Source of the DNA: Brevibacterium daeguense
GTDB taxonomy: Bacteria; Actinomycetota; Actinomycetes; Actinomycetales; Brevibacteriaceae
DNA length: 38,820 bases
Direction: 5' to 3'
Assembly: GCF_021729135.1 (NCBI RefSeq)
Contig: NZ_JAJTWW010000027.1
Span: 1 to 38,820 of the forward strand
Position 1 is the first letter of the stretch; every line of letters starts with the position of its first letter. The translations under genes and the position numbers were made by a program. Of the stretch, positions 1-5,864 are shown one piece after another. A model generated the notes under the pieces. It saw nothing but the letters and a program-made list of their open reading frames with translations, did not search any database and was not told the DNA's origin.

Positions 1-5
1 AACGA

Positions 6-11
6 GATAAT
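6..11 (+). promoter_or_regulatory. Candidate -10 element of the CHAD gene
   Basis: The hexamer GATAAT ends exactly six bases before the GTG at 18. This matches the leaderless-promoter spacing seen at several other genes in the window, although the first base is G instead of T. It supports the GTG at 18 as the true start even though the reading frame is open to the window edge. The -35 region lies outside the window. Confidence 0.4.
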
Positions 12-17
12 GGCACT

Positions 18-1595
18 GTGGAGCCGACGACGAACGTGCAGAGCAGAGCCTTTGAGATCGCTGACCAGTCACCGCTGCCGCGGCTGACCGGTCTGCCGGA
101 TGTGAGCCGAGTGCAGTACCGCCCTCCGGTGGCGGTCGAGACCGTGGATTTCGACACCGCGGATCGTGCCCTCTCCAGTCACGGCATCCTCCTGCGCAGG
201 ACCACAGGTGGGCCGTCCCCCGGCTGGCTGGTCACCCTCGAGACCGCAGAGGGTGAGATGAGCGCCACGGAGGAGCTCACCAAGTCGGACCGCAAGGCAG
301 CCGAGGGGCAGGACGCCAACCCCGCGCAGATCTCGGTTCCCGGCTCACTGCTCGATCTCATCCAGGCGCACCTGCGAGGATCTCAGGTGCTGCCCGTGGC
401 ACGACAGAACATCCTTCACGCCGCAGTCGAGCTCATCGACTCTTCCGGCAACGTGATCGCGGAAATCGGAGACGACCAGGTCGCTGCAATGGCAGTCGGG
501 ACCCGCACGCAGGGCCGTGTTCACCATCGGCGCGAGTGGACAGTGGCGCTCAAGGCTGAATTCGGCCCGGAGAAGCAAGCCGATGTTTTCCTCGATTCGG
601 TGGCCAAGGTGCTGCAGGAGGCCGGCGCCACCTCCGCGCCTGCCCCGGCCGACGTCGTCGACGATCGCCCGGCTCCCATCCCGGATTCCCAGGGGGAGGA
701 TGACACTACGGCAGTGCTGCGAGCAGCCCTGTCCTCGCAGGTCGAACGTCTGAAGGCATGGGACCCCTTGGTGCGCATCGACGCCTACGACTCGGTGCAC
801 CAGATGCGGGTGAGCGCTCGCGCGCTGCGCTCGATCATCCAGACGTACCGACCGCTGTTCTCGGAGAAGGAAGCCAAAGAGCTCAATCGGGAGCTCAAAA
901 CGCTGGGACGCATCCTGGCCGACGCCCGCGACTCCGAGGTCGTGCGCGACATGGTCGATGAGAAGGTGGCAGCACTCCCGGCGGGAACGGTCGGGACTGT
1001 TGTCTCGCCCAAGATCGTCAAACACCTCATCAGGTCTTTCGACGACGACTACCGGAAGGCACACAAGCGCGTGCGCAAGGAGCTCAGCGGCAACTGGTAC
1101 TTCGGCCTGCTCGATCTCCTGGATGGATTCATCGAGAATCTGCCGCTCGACCCCGAACTGACCTCGAAGCAGAAGTCTGATCCCGCTTCCCTTCTGAATC
1201 CCCTGGTCGATGATCAGCTTGCCAGCGTCCTCGCGATGGCCCGCGCCGTTGAATCGGAGCCCGACCCGATCGAACAGGTGGAACTCATGCACGAGGTCCG
1301 CAAGGACGCCAAGCGCCTGCGCTATGCGATCTCGGCGGTCTCCGATTCCGGACTCATGGAATTCGACGCAGCGACCGATTCCAAGATGAAGGTCGCCAAG
1401 AGACTGCAGGGTGTGCTCGGCGAACATCGTGACTCGATCATGTTCGGCGAACACGTTCTCGCCAGTGCTCGGCAGGAAGAGAAATCCGGCGGCAATTCGT
1501 TCGGCTACGGGGTTCTGTTCGCCGCCGAGTTCCCGCTGCGCGCGAAGGCGGAGAAGAAGTTCACCAAACTCGTCCAGCGCCTCGGCGAAGAGTAG
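18..1595 (+). CDS. CYTH/CHAD domain protein (polyphosphate-binding type)
   Basis: The 525-residue protein has an N-terminal CYTH-like region (about residues 10-215) and a C-terminal CHAD domain (about 230-515). CHAD domains are all-helical, rich in conserved His, Arg and Lys, and are known to bind inorganic polyphosphate. Two hallmark helices are visible: HQMRVSARALRS near residue 261 and HEVRKDAKRLRYA near residue 425. The CYTH part looks degenerate: the usual EIERKF opening reads FEIADQ, so triphosphatase activity is doubtful. Actinobacterial proteins with this fusion are commonly linked to polyphosphate handling, which fits the ppx gene about 4 kb away, though the two are not in one operon. 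The GTG at 18 is chosen because GATAAT lies six bases before it. It ends convergently with the DedA-like gene. Identification of CHAD is secure; enzymatic role is not. Confidence 0.9.
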   Translation: MEPTTNVQSRAFEIADQSPLPRLTGLPDVSRVQYRPPVAVETVDFDTADRALSSHGILLRRTTGGPSPGWLVTLETAEGEMSATEELTKSDRKAAEGQDANPAQISVPGSLLDLIQAHLRGSQVLPVARQNILHAAVELIDSSGNVIAEIGDDQVAAMAVGTRTQGRVHHRREWTVALKAEFGPEKQADVFLDSVAKVLQEAGATSAPAPADVVDDRPAPIPDSQGEDDTTAVLRAALSSQVERLKAWDPLVRIDAYDSVHQMRVSARALRSIIQTYRPLFSEKEAKELNRELKTLGRILADARDSEVVRDMVDEKVAALPAGTVGTVVSPKIVKHLIRSFDDDYRKAHKRVRKELSGNWYFGLLDLLDGFIENLPLDPELTSKQKSDPASLLNPLVDDQLASVLAMARAVESEPDPIEQVELMHEVRKDAKRLRYAISAVSDSGLMEFDAATDSKMKVAKRLQGVLGEHRDSIMFGEHVLASARQEEKSGGNSFGYGVLFAAEFPLRAKAEKKFTKLVQRLGEE

Positions 1596-1637
1596 CGAAC
1601 TGATTGGGCGCCTCGGCGAAGGGCGATCAAGCGGCAC

Positions 1638-1655
1638 GCCGAGGAACGCCTCGGC
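1638..1655. terminator. Candidate hairpin between convergent genes
   Basis: GCCGAGG and CCTCGGC form a 7-bp stem around a four-base loop, between the convergent stops of the CHAD gene and the DedA-like gene. There is no clear T-tract on either strand, as is common in high-GC actinobacteria, so function as a terminator is an inference. Confidence 0.4.
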
Positions 1656-1694
1656 AGCTCCCCCACTCCTCGCGGCAGCTGCCCCACTCCTCGC
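1653..1694. repeat. Two 21-bp tandem repeats in a convergent gap
   Basis: Two adjacent 21-bp units (1653-1673 and 1674-1694) differ at one base. A separate 14-bp direct repeat, GCGCCTCGGCGAAG, occurs at 1577-1590 (end of the CHAD gene) and at 1608-1621. Both look like local duplications; no protein-coding role is visible. Confidence 0.8.
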
Positions 1695-1705
1695 GGCGGC
1701 CCACG

Positions 1706-2227
1706 CTACTCTGCGATTCGCGGGCTGTCCCCCGGCGCCTCGGCATCGGAGTCGCTCGGGTCCTTGGGACGTCGCCTGACGAAGACCATCGCCCCCAGCA
1801 GCCCGAGGAATGCGATCACGAGCGCCACGGTCAGGACCGGGGCGCGCGAATAGGCGAACGCTAGGGCCTCGAATCCGATGAACCCGACAGTCGAGTAGAT
1901 GGTCGCCCATGCAGCCCCGCCGATCGCGAGCGCCGGCAGATAGCGGATCAGCGGCATCCGCGTAGTACCCGCCGCAAGATTCATCAGGGTCTGCAGCCCG
2001 ATCGTGAGGAAGCTCAGGGCCACAATCGGAGGTCCCCAGCGGTTGAGCCCCTCCTCCGCCCTCCGGTACCGATCGGACTCAAGAGTCCTGCGCACACCGC
2101 TGAATCGGGTCATCCCGCCACGCACCAACCGGCCCACAGCGTAGGTTCCACCCGCCCTCAGCAGGACGATGCAGTACAGGGCTGCCCAGACTGCGGCGAA
2201 GGGCAGGCCCCAGTTCGACGGATTGAT
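1706..2227 (-). CDS. Short DedA/VTT-like membrane protein, probable non-canonical ATC start
   Basis: The protein carries the C-terminal pattern of DedA/SNARE-associated membrane proteins, including LAAGTTRMPLIRY followed by a Gly-rich helix with a conserved Trp. The first canonical start is a GTG at 2137, giving 143 residues. Reading upstream in the same frame, however, gives a convincing first membrane helix (from SNWGLPF through ALYCIVLLRAGG) down to an in-frame stop at about 2272. No ATG, GTG or TTG occurs in that stretch. A strong Shine-Dalgarno, AGGAGAGG, sits five to eight bases before an ATC at 2227-2225, so I annotate 173 residues from there. The protein is then about three or four membrane helices, shorter than typical DedA proteins of about 200 residues. 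Substrate is unknown; DedA relatives are lipid transporters or needed for membrane-potential homeostasis. Alternatives are the GTG start or a 5' truncation. Confidence 0.65.
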   Translation of the reverse strand: MNPSNWGLPFAAVWAALYCIVLLRAGGTYAVGRLVRGGMTRFSGVRRTLESDRYRRAEEGLNRWGPPIVALSFLTIGLQTLMNLAAGTTRMPLIRYLPALAIGGAAWATIYSTVGFIGFEALAFAYSRAPVLTVALVIAFLGLLGAMVFVRRRPKDPSDSDAEAPGDSPRIAE

Positions 2228-2302
2228 GTCGTCCTCTCCTGCGCGCTCCTCAACGCGCTGCCCCTCAGTTTAGTTCAGGCCTCTGCTCTCCACGGGCGGC
2301 TC

Positions 2303-2401
2303 CTACGCGGCGGCACTCTGCATTCCGGTCCGCCGGCCGTAGAGCTTGGCACCCTCGTTGCCGAGGACGAGCATGGCCACCAGCAGGCCGACGCTCGCCA
2401 C
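2303..2401 (-). pseudogene. C-terminal fragment of an unidentified membrane protein
   Basis: About 30 residues read as the end of a membrane protein: a hydrophobic helix SVGLLVAMLVLGNEGAKLYG, then a short basic tail ending at a TAG at 2303-2305. Nothing upstream in this frame looks coding, because the DNA before it belongs to the tetR remnant in another frame. This looks like the stump left by a deletion that joined two genes. The family cannot be named from so little. Confidence 0.45.
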
Positions 2402-2560
2402 AGCAGATCGTCCTTGCCGGAGAAGTAGTAGAGAACTACCCCCTTGCTCACTCCAGCACGGCGGGCGATCTTCGCAAGCGAGGCGCCAGCGCATCCCACC
2501 TCAGCCGGCGGCGCAGCTGATGATCCGGGACCGTCGGGCCGACTCAGTGAAGTAGGGGAA
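2402..2560 (-). pseudogene. Broken TetR-family regulator, helix-turn-helix remnant
   Basis: A clear TetR helix-turn-helix is visible: ASLAKIARRAGVSKGVVLYY followed by FSGKDDLL. The expected preceding helix (ESARRSRII) is also present but one frame off, so a small deletion near 2500-2515 has broken the gene. Homology stops abruptly after the Leu-Leu near 2402, where the sequence runs into a membrane-protein fragment. The ligand-binding domain, about 120 residues, is gone. A gene call spanning 2275-2583 is possible from a TTG, but its N- and C-terminal parts do not resemble protein. A TetR-style inverted repeat remains just upstream at 2597-2608. This is a decayed regulator, not a functional one. 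Confidence 0.7.
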
Positions 2561-2596
2561 TGCGGATGAGATTCTGACCGCAAAGGTGAAAATTTG

Positions 2597-2608
2597 GACC
2601 GCTCGGTC
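2597..2608. promoter_or_regulatory. TetR-type inverted repeat, probable orphan operator
   Basis: GACCGCTCGGTC has 5-bp arms, GACCG and CGGTC, around two bases. An additional CTGACCG lies about 20 bases to its left. Such repeats are typical operators of actinobacterial TetR regulators, and this one sits directly upstream of the broken tetR, so it is probably its old autoregulatory site. Confidence 0.45.
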
Positions 2609-2685
2609 AGATCACGACCAGGTGCAGAAGGACGATTCTGTCGGAACTGCCCTGGGGACGTCCCGGATCTGCCCTCAAGACTTGG

Positions 2686-2735
2686 GGGTGAGCCCCTCGG
2701 GCGTACGGATGAGCCCTTCTACGCAGGGTGAGCCC
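2686..2735. repeat. Three spaced copies of GGGTGAGCCC
   Basis: GGGTGAGCCC occurs at 2686-2695 and 2726-2735, with a one-base variant GGATGAGCCC at 2707-2716. The copies lie just past the 3' end of tRNA-Leu on its strand. Each can form only a 3- to 4-bp hairpin. Role unknown. The rest of 2609-2746 holds nothing else I can recognise apart from the palindrome GGGACGTCCC at 2655-2664. Confidence 0.5.
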
Positions 2736-2746
2736 GCCGAGGTGCC

Positions 2747-2823
2747 TGGTGCCCCCAGTGGGATTCGAACCCACACTGAATCGATTTTAAGTCGACTGCC
2801 TCTGCCGGTTGGGCTATGGGGGC
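2747..2823 (-). tRNA. tRNA-Leu (anticodon UAA), CCA encoded, short variable arm
   Basis: The minus strand folds into a full cloverleaf. The 7-bp acceptor is GCCCCCA (2823-2817) with TGGGGGC (2757-2751), followed by discriminator A (2750) and encoded CCA (2749-2747). The T arm is GTGGG/CCCAC around TTCGAAT (2774-2758). The anticodon stem GTCGA/TCGAT encloses loop CTTAAAA, giving anticodon TAA (2789-2787), which reads UUA. The variable region is only five bases (TCAGT, 2779-2775), whereas leucine tRNAs normally have a long variable arm. A candidate -10 element, TAGGCT, lies at 2841-2836. Confidence 0.95.
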
Positions 2824-2868
2824 GTCACTGAACCCAGCCTACACAGCACCTCATCGTGCACGACGACG

Positions 2869-2902
2869 CCACCCCGCCTCCGAGAAACCGGAGGCGGGGT
2901 GG
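2869..2902. terminator. Strong hairpin terminator after ndh
   Basis: A perfect 14-bp GC-rich stem (2869-2882 with 2889-2902) encloses a six-base loop, AGAAAC. It lies about 60 bases past the stop of ndh and before tRNA-Leu. This is the strongest terminator-like structure in the window; it lacks a T-tract. Confidence 0.75.
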
Positions 2903-2963
2903 TCAGGATGCGTCTCAGCGCCGGCCGCAGCGGCGGCTCGTCAGACGAGGTGTCTTCCCGGGA

Positions 2964-4349
2964 TCAGACGCTGGCGGGTTCCTTCTTCATCTCCTTCTTC
3001 GGAGCCGGCTTCGAATTGGCGGCATCCACGAAGGCCTTGCGCGGCACGTCCAGGTCCTTCAGCGGCATCACGTCGCGACCGAGCACGAAGCTGAGGATCC
3101 AGTTGCTGAACACGCGCGCCTTGCGGTCGAACGTCGGGATCGCGTAGCCGTGGTACGCGCGGTGCATCAGCCAGGCGATCGGACCGCGGGTCTCGAAGTC
3201 GCCGACCTGCGACACGCCCTTGAACGGGCCCAGGCCAGCGACGGTGCCGATGGTCTTGTGGAAGTACTGCTTGAACTCGGATTGGCCACGCAGCGCGGCC
3301 AGCAGGTTCTCGGCCAGCACGGGAGCCTGACGCACGGCATGCTGGGCGTTGGGCACACAGAAGCCGCCCACTCCCCCGCCGGACAGATCCGGCACAGCGG
3401 CGTTGTCACCGGCGGCCCAGGCGCCCTCGACGACACCGTCCTCGCCCTCGACGCGCAGGTCGGCGCGCACGGTCACGCGTCCGCGGTCGTCGATCGGCAG
3501 GTCCGAGTCGACCAGGACCGGGTTGGCCTTGACGCCGGCCGTCCAGATGATGGTGTCGGCGTCGAACTCCTCACCGTTGGACAGCTTGACGTGCTTGTCG
3601 GTGCAGTCGCTGAGGAAGGTCTCCAGGTACACATCGATTCCGCGCTCGCGCAGGTGATCGACGACCCAGCGGGCCTGCGGCTCGCTGACCTCGGGCATGA
3701 CCCGCGCCATGCCCTCGACGAGGACGAAGCGGACATCCGCGTCGGTGAGGGTCTCGTACTGGGCGACCGCAGCGCGAGTCATGTCCTCGAGCTCCGCAAT
3801 CACCTCGATGCCGGCGAACCCGCCGCCCACGAGCACAAAGGTCAGCGCGCGGCGGCGCTCGTCGTCGTCCTCCATGAGGGAGGCTTCGGAGATCCGGTTG
3901 AGGATGTGGTCGCGAAGGGCGACCGCCTCTTCGATGCGCTTGACGCCGATGGCCTCTTCCGCCAGGCCGGGGATCGGAAGGGTCCGGGTCACGGAGCCGG
4001 CGGCCAGCACGATCTGGTCATAGTCGAGCTCGAAGGGCTCGCCACCGTCCGGCTCGACCACGACGAACTTGTCGGCATGGTTGATGCTGCGAACTGCACC
4101 GGTGATGACTTCGGCGCCCTTGAGGTTGCGACGCAACGGCACGACCGCGTGGCGCGGTTCGATGTTTCCGCCGGCCACCTCGGGCAGGAACGGCAGGTAG
4201 GTCATGTAGGGGTTGGGATCGACGACGGTGACCGTGGCCTCTCCCCGACCCAGATTCTTGAGCAGGTTCTGAGCCGTGAGAAGACCGAGTGTCCCGCCAC
4301 CGACAACGAGGATACGAGGACGCAGTTTGCTGTTTCTGATCAAAGCCAT
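2964..4349 (-). CDS. ndh: Type II NADH dehydrogenase (NAD(P)/FAD-dependent oxidoreductase)
   Basis: The 461-residue flavoprotein has two dinucleotide-binding folds: an N-terminal FAD motif, ILVVGGGTLGLLTA (residues 13-26), and an NADH motif, FVLVGGGFAGIEV (171-183). IIWTAGVKANP and the second FAD contact WAAGDNAAVPD follow. Length and motif order match non-proton-pumping NDH-2, which passes electrons from NADH to menaquinone at the inner face of the membrane. The C-terminal part (from about 380) contains the aromatic-rich segment typical of the membrane-attachment region, then a charged KPAPKKEMKKEPA tail. The gene stands alone between a terminator and its own promoter. A -10 hexamer TAGCAT lies six bases before the ATG, suggesting a leaderless message. 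A Rex-type operator overlaps the promoter spacer, so control by the NADH/NAD+ ratio is likely. Confidence 0.92.
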   Translation of the reverse strand: MALIRNSKLRPRILVVGGGTLGLLTAQNLLKNLGRGEATVTVVDPNPYMTYLPFLPEVAGGNIEPRHAVVPLRRNLKGAEVITGAVRSINHADKFVVVEPDGGEPFELDYDQIVLAAGSVTRTLPIPGLAEEAIGVKRIEEAVALRDHILNRISEASLMEDDDERRRALTFVLVGGGFAGIEVIAELEDMTRAAVAQYETLTDADVRFVLVEGMARVMPEVSEPQARWVVDHLRERGIDVYLETFLSDCTDKHVKLSNGEEFDADTIIWTAGVKANPVLVDSDLPIDDRGRVTVRADLRVEGEDGVVEGAWAAGDNAAVPDLSGGGVGGFCVPNAQHAVRQAPVLAENLLAALRGQSEFKQYFHKTIGTVAGLGPFKGVSQVGDFETRGPIAWLMHRAYHGYAIPTFDRKARVFSNWILSFVLGRDVMPLKDLDVPRKAFVDAANSKPAPKKEMKKEPASV

Positions 4350-4355
4350 GGCCTC

Positions 4356-4361
4356 ATGCTA
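4356..4361 (-). promoter_or_regulatory. -10 element of ndh, leaderless spacing
   Basis: TAGCAT on the minus strand is followed by exactly six bases and then the ATG at 4349. Transcription would therefore begin at or within a base of the start codon. A possible -35 (TAGTGA, 4384-4379) lies 17 bases upstream but resembles the consensus poorly. Confidence 0.6.
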
Positions 4362-4366
4362 TCGCT

Positions 4367-4384
4367 TTGTGAAAACTTTCACTA
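4367..4384. promoter_or_regulatory. Rex-type redox operator upstream of ndh
   Basis: TTGTGAAAACTTTCACTA matches the Rex operator form TTGTGAA-N4-TTCACAA at 13 of 14 specified positions; the only difference is T for A near the right end. Rex is the NADH/NAD+-sensing repressor of respiratory genes in Gram-positive bacteria, and ndh is an established type of Rex target. The site covers the spacer and -35 region, where a bound repressor would block RNA polymerase. The rex gene is not in this window. Confidence 0.75.
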
Positions 4385-4412
4385 CCACGGCTCAGGGGCC
4401 CTCGATGCCTGC

Positions 4413-4484
4413 GTCGCCCTGCTCATGACCGGCAGAGTCGCCCTACTCCTGACCGGCAGAGTCGCCCTGCTCCTGAGCGGCAGA
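4413..4484. repeat. Three 24-bp tandem repeats across the subtilase stop codon
   Basis: Units at 4413-4436, 4437-4460 and 4461-4484 differ by two or three bases each. On the minus strand each encodes the eight-residue motif QEQGDSAG. In the middle unit a CAG is TAG, and this is the stop codon of the subtilase. The frame stays open past that stop for another 16 residues (GDSAGHEQGDAGIEGP) before a TGA. Confidence 0.85.
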
Positions 4485-5864
4485 TCGACGCTGCTGCACG
4501 GCCGTCCGGCGCGCTGATCGCAGGCCGAGGACGACCAGCAGCGCAGCGGCGGCTCCTCCGCCGGCCAGGACGATCGGACCGGTCGGATCGACGGACGTCC
4601 GGTCAACGGCGGCACCCGGCTTCGACTCCTCGGTGAGCGCCGCCTGCGAGGTCTCCGCGTCCGAGGCGCCTTCCGGGTCCTCGACGTCGGCCCGCCGATG
4701 CATGTCGACCCACTGGGACAGCGCCGCGGAGGCGCTGGGGACGTCGGCGGGCACCTCGGCCCGAAGAGCCTCGCCCGGTTGGACCCTTCCCCATCCGACG
4801 ATCGGATCCGGTTTCCCGGGAGAGCTGCGGCCGTCGTGGCCGGGAACCTCGGTGGCGGTCGAGTGCAGCTTGGCGACCACCTCGTCTGCGGTGAGCTCCG
4901 GCTGGGCGCTGCGCAGCAGGGCGACGATCCCGGAGACGACGGGTGCCGCGAACGAGCACCCCTGCGCCTGGGCATACCCTCCGGTGTGGAACGGCACGGG
5001 AATGTTCTCCGCAGGCCCCATCAGGTCGACGGCGATGCCCGGTGCGGTCGATTCCGTGCGCACGCCGCCGTCCTCGGCCAGGCCGCCGACTCCGACGACA
5101 CCGGGCACTGTCGAGGGCGACCACGCCTGGTCGGCGCCCTGCGAGCTGTTGCCGACGCAGGCGACGATGACCGCATCCTTGCTGTAGGCGTACGCGAAGG
5201 CCTCGTCCCACGCTTCCGGCCAGCTGGGGTCGTCCCAGCCCAGGGACATGTTGATGACGTCGGCGCCGTTGTCGGCCGCCCAGCGGATGGCCTCCGCCGC
5301 CTGCTCGCGGGATGAGGGCGCACCGTCCGGCAGTCCCGTTCCCAGCCACATCGACGCCGACAGGATCGCCGCGTCCGGCGCCACCCCCACGGGTCCCGCA
5401 CCCTCCCCGCTGCCCGCGATCACTCCGGCGACAGCGGTGCCGTGATGAATGGTCTCCGTGGGCCCGATCGGGGTCTTGCCGTCAGTGCCCGACTGGCTGA
5501 AGTCGCGCGCCCCCGCCACCCTGTCGCTGAGGTTCTCGTGGTCGTCCTCGACGCCGGAGTCGATGACGGCGACGGTGACACCTTCGCCGGTGGTCTGCGG
5601 CCAGAGCTCATCGATCCCGTAGTCCTCGATGAACCACTGGCCAGGACCGGGCTCAGGTGCGGTGGAATCTGCTGGGCCGGGTGCCGGGGCCTCCCGGGCA
5701 GGCGGTGTCCCAGCAGGCGCTGGGGCGGTCGCAGCAGGCGTTGGGGCGGCCCAGGCAGACGCCGCCCCGGGAGCCGCGGCTGCCTGGGCCGCAGGAGCCA
5801 CCGGCAGCAGGGAGAGCGCGCAGGCAGCGGACAGGAATCTCCGCAGAGGTGCCGACGGCTTCAG
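4443..5864 (-). CDS. Mycosin-like subtilisin serine protease, probable CTG start
   Basis: The S8-family protease carries the catalytic triad: Asp in VAVIDSGVEDDH, His in HHGTAVAGVIAG, Ser in GCSFAAPVVSG. With the start used here these are about D102, H141 and S304. The oxyanion Asn lies in CVGNSS. A C-terminal membrane helix (GPIVLAGGGAAAALLVVLGL) and a basic, Gln-rich cytoplasmic tail give the mycosin layout. The first canonical start, a GTG at 5801, would remove half of a good signal peptide; upstream in frame lies LRRFLSAACALSLLPVAPA. A CTG at 5864-5862, preceded by GGGAGG and a six-base spacer, overlaps the ppx stop as CTGA, so I start there (473 residues). A Pro/Ala-rich linker follows the signal peptide. 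No ESX genes are nearby, so a type VII role is not supported here. Likely an exported, membrane-anchored protease. Confidence 0.85.
   Translation of the reverse strand: MKPSAPLRRFLSAACALSLLPVAPAAQAAAAPGAASAWAAPTPAATAPAPAGTPPAREAPAPGPADSTAPEPGPGQWFIEDYGIDELWPQTTGEGVTVAVIDSGVEDDHENLSDRVAGARDFSQSGTDGKTPIGPTETIHHGTAVAGVIAGSGEGAGPVGVAPDAAILSASMWLGTGLPDGAPSSREQAAEAIRWAADNGADVINMSLGWDDPSWPEAWDEAFAYAYSKDAVIVACVGNSSQGADQAWSPSTVPGVVGVGGLAEDGGVRTESTAPGIAVDLMGPAENIPVPFHTGGYAQAQGCSFAAPVVSGIVALLRSAQPELTADEVVAKLHSTATEVPGHDGRSSPGKPDPIVGWGRVQPGEALRAEVPADVPSASAALSQWVDMHRRADVEDPEGASDAETSQAALTEESKPGAAVDRTSVDPTGPIVLAGGGAAAALLVVLGLRSARRTAVQQRRSAAQEQGDSAGQE

Noticed and set aside
345..1910. A 521-codon minus-strand frame opposite the CHAD gene
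   Set aside because: Antisense shadow; the CHAD motifs on the plus strand explain the openness.
2586..2831. An 81-codon plus-strand frame upstream of ndh
   Set aside because: It passes through the tRNA-Leu gene and has no Shine-Dalgarno or homology.
4413..4484. Possible attachment site or transposon end
   Set aside because: The repeats are tandem and mostly coding; there are no inverted termini, integrase or transposase.
2856..4517. A 553-codon plus-strand frame opposite ndh
   Set aside because: It runs through the terminator hairpin, the whole of ndh and the Rex site; the protein has no recognisable fold, and ndh motifs are clear on the minus strand.
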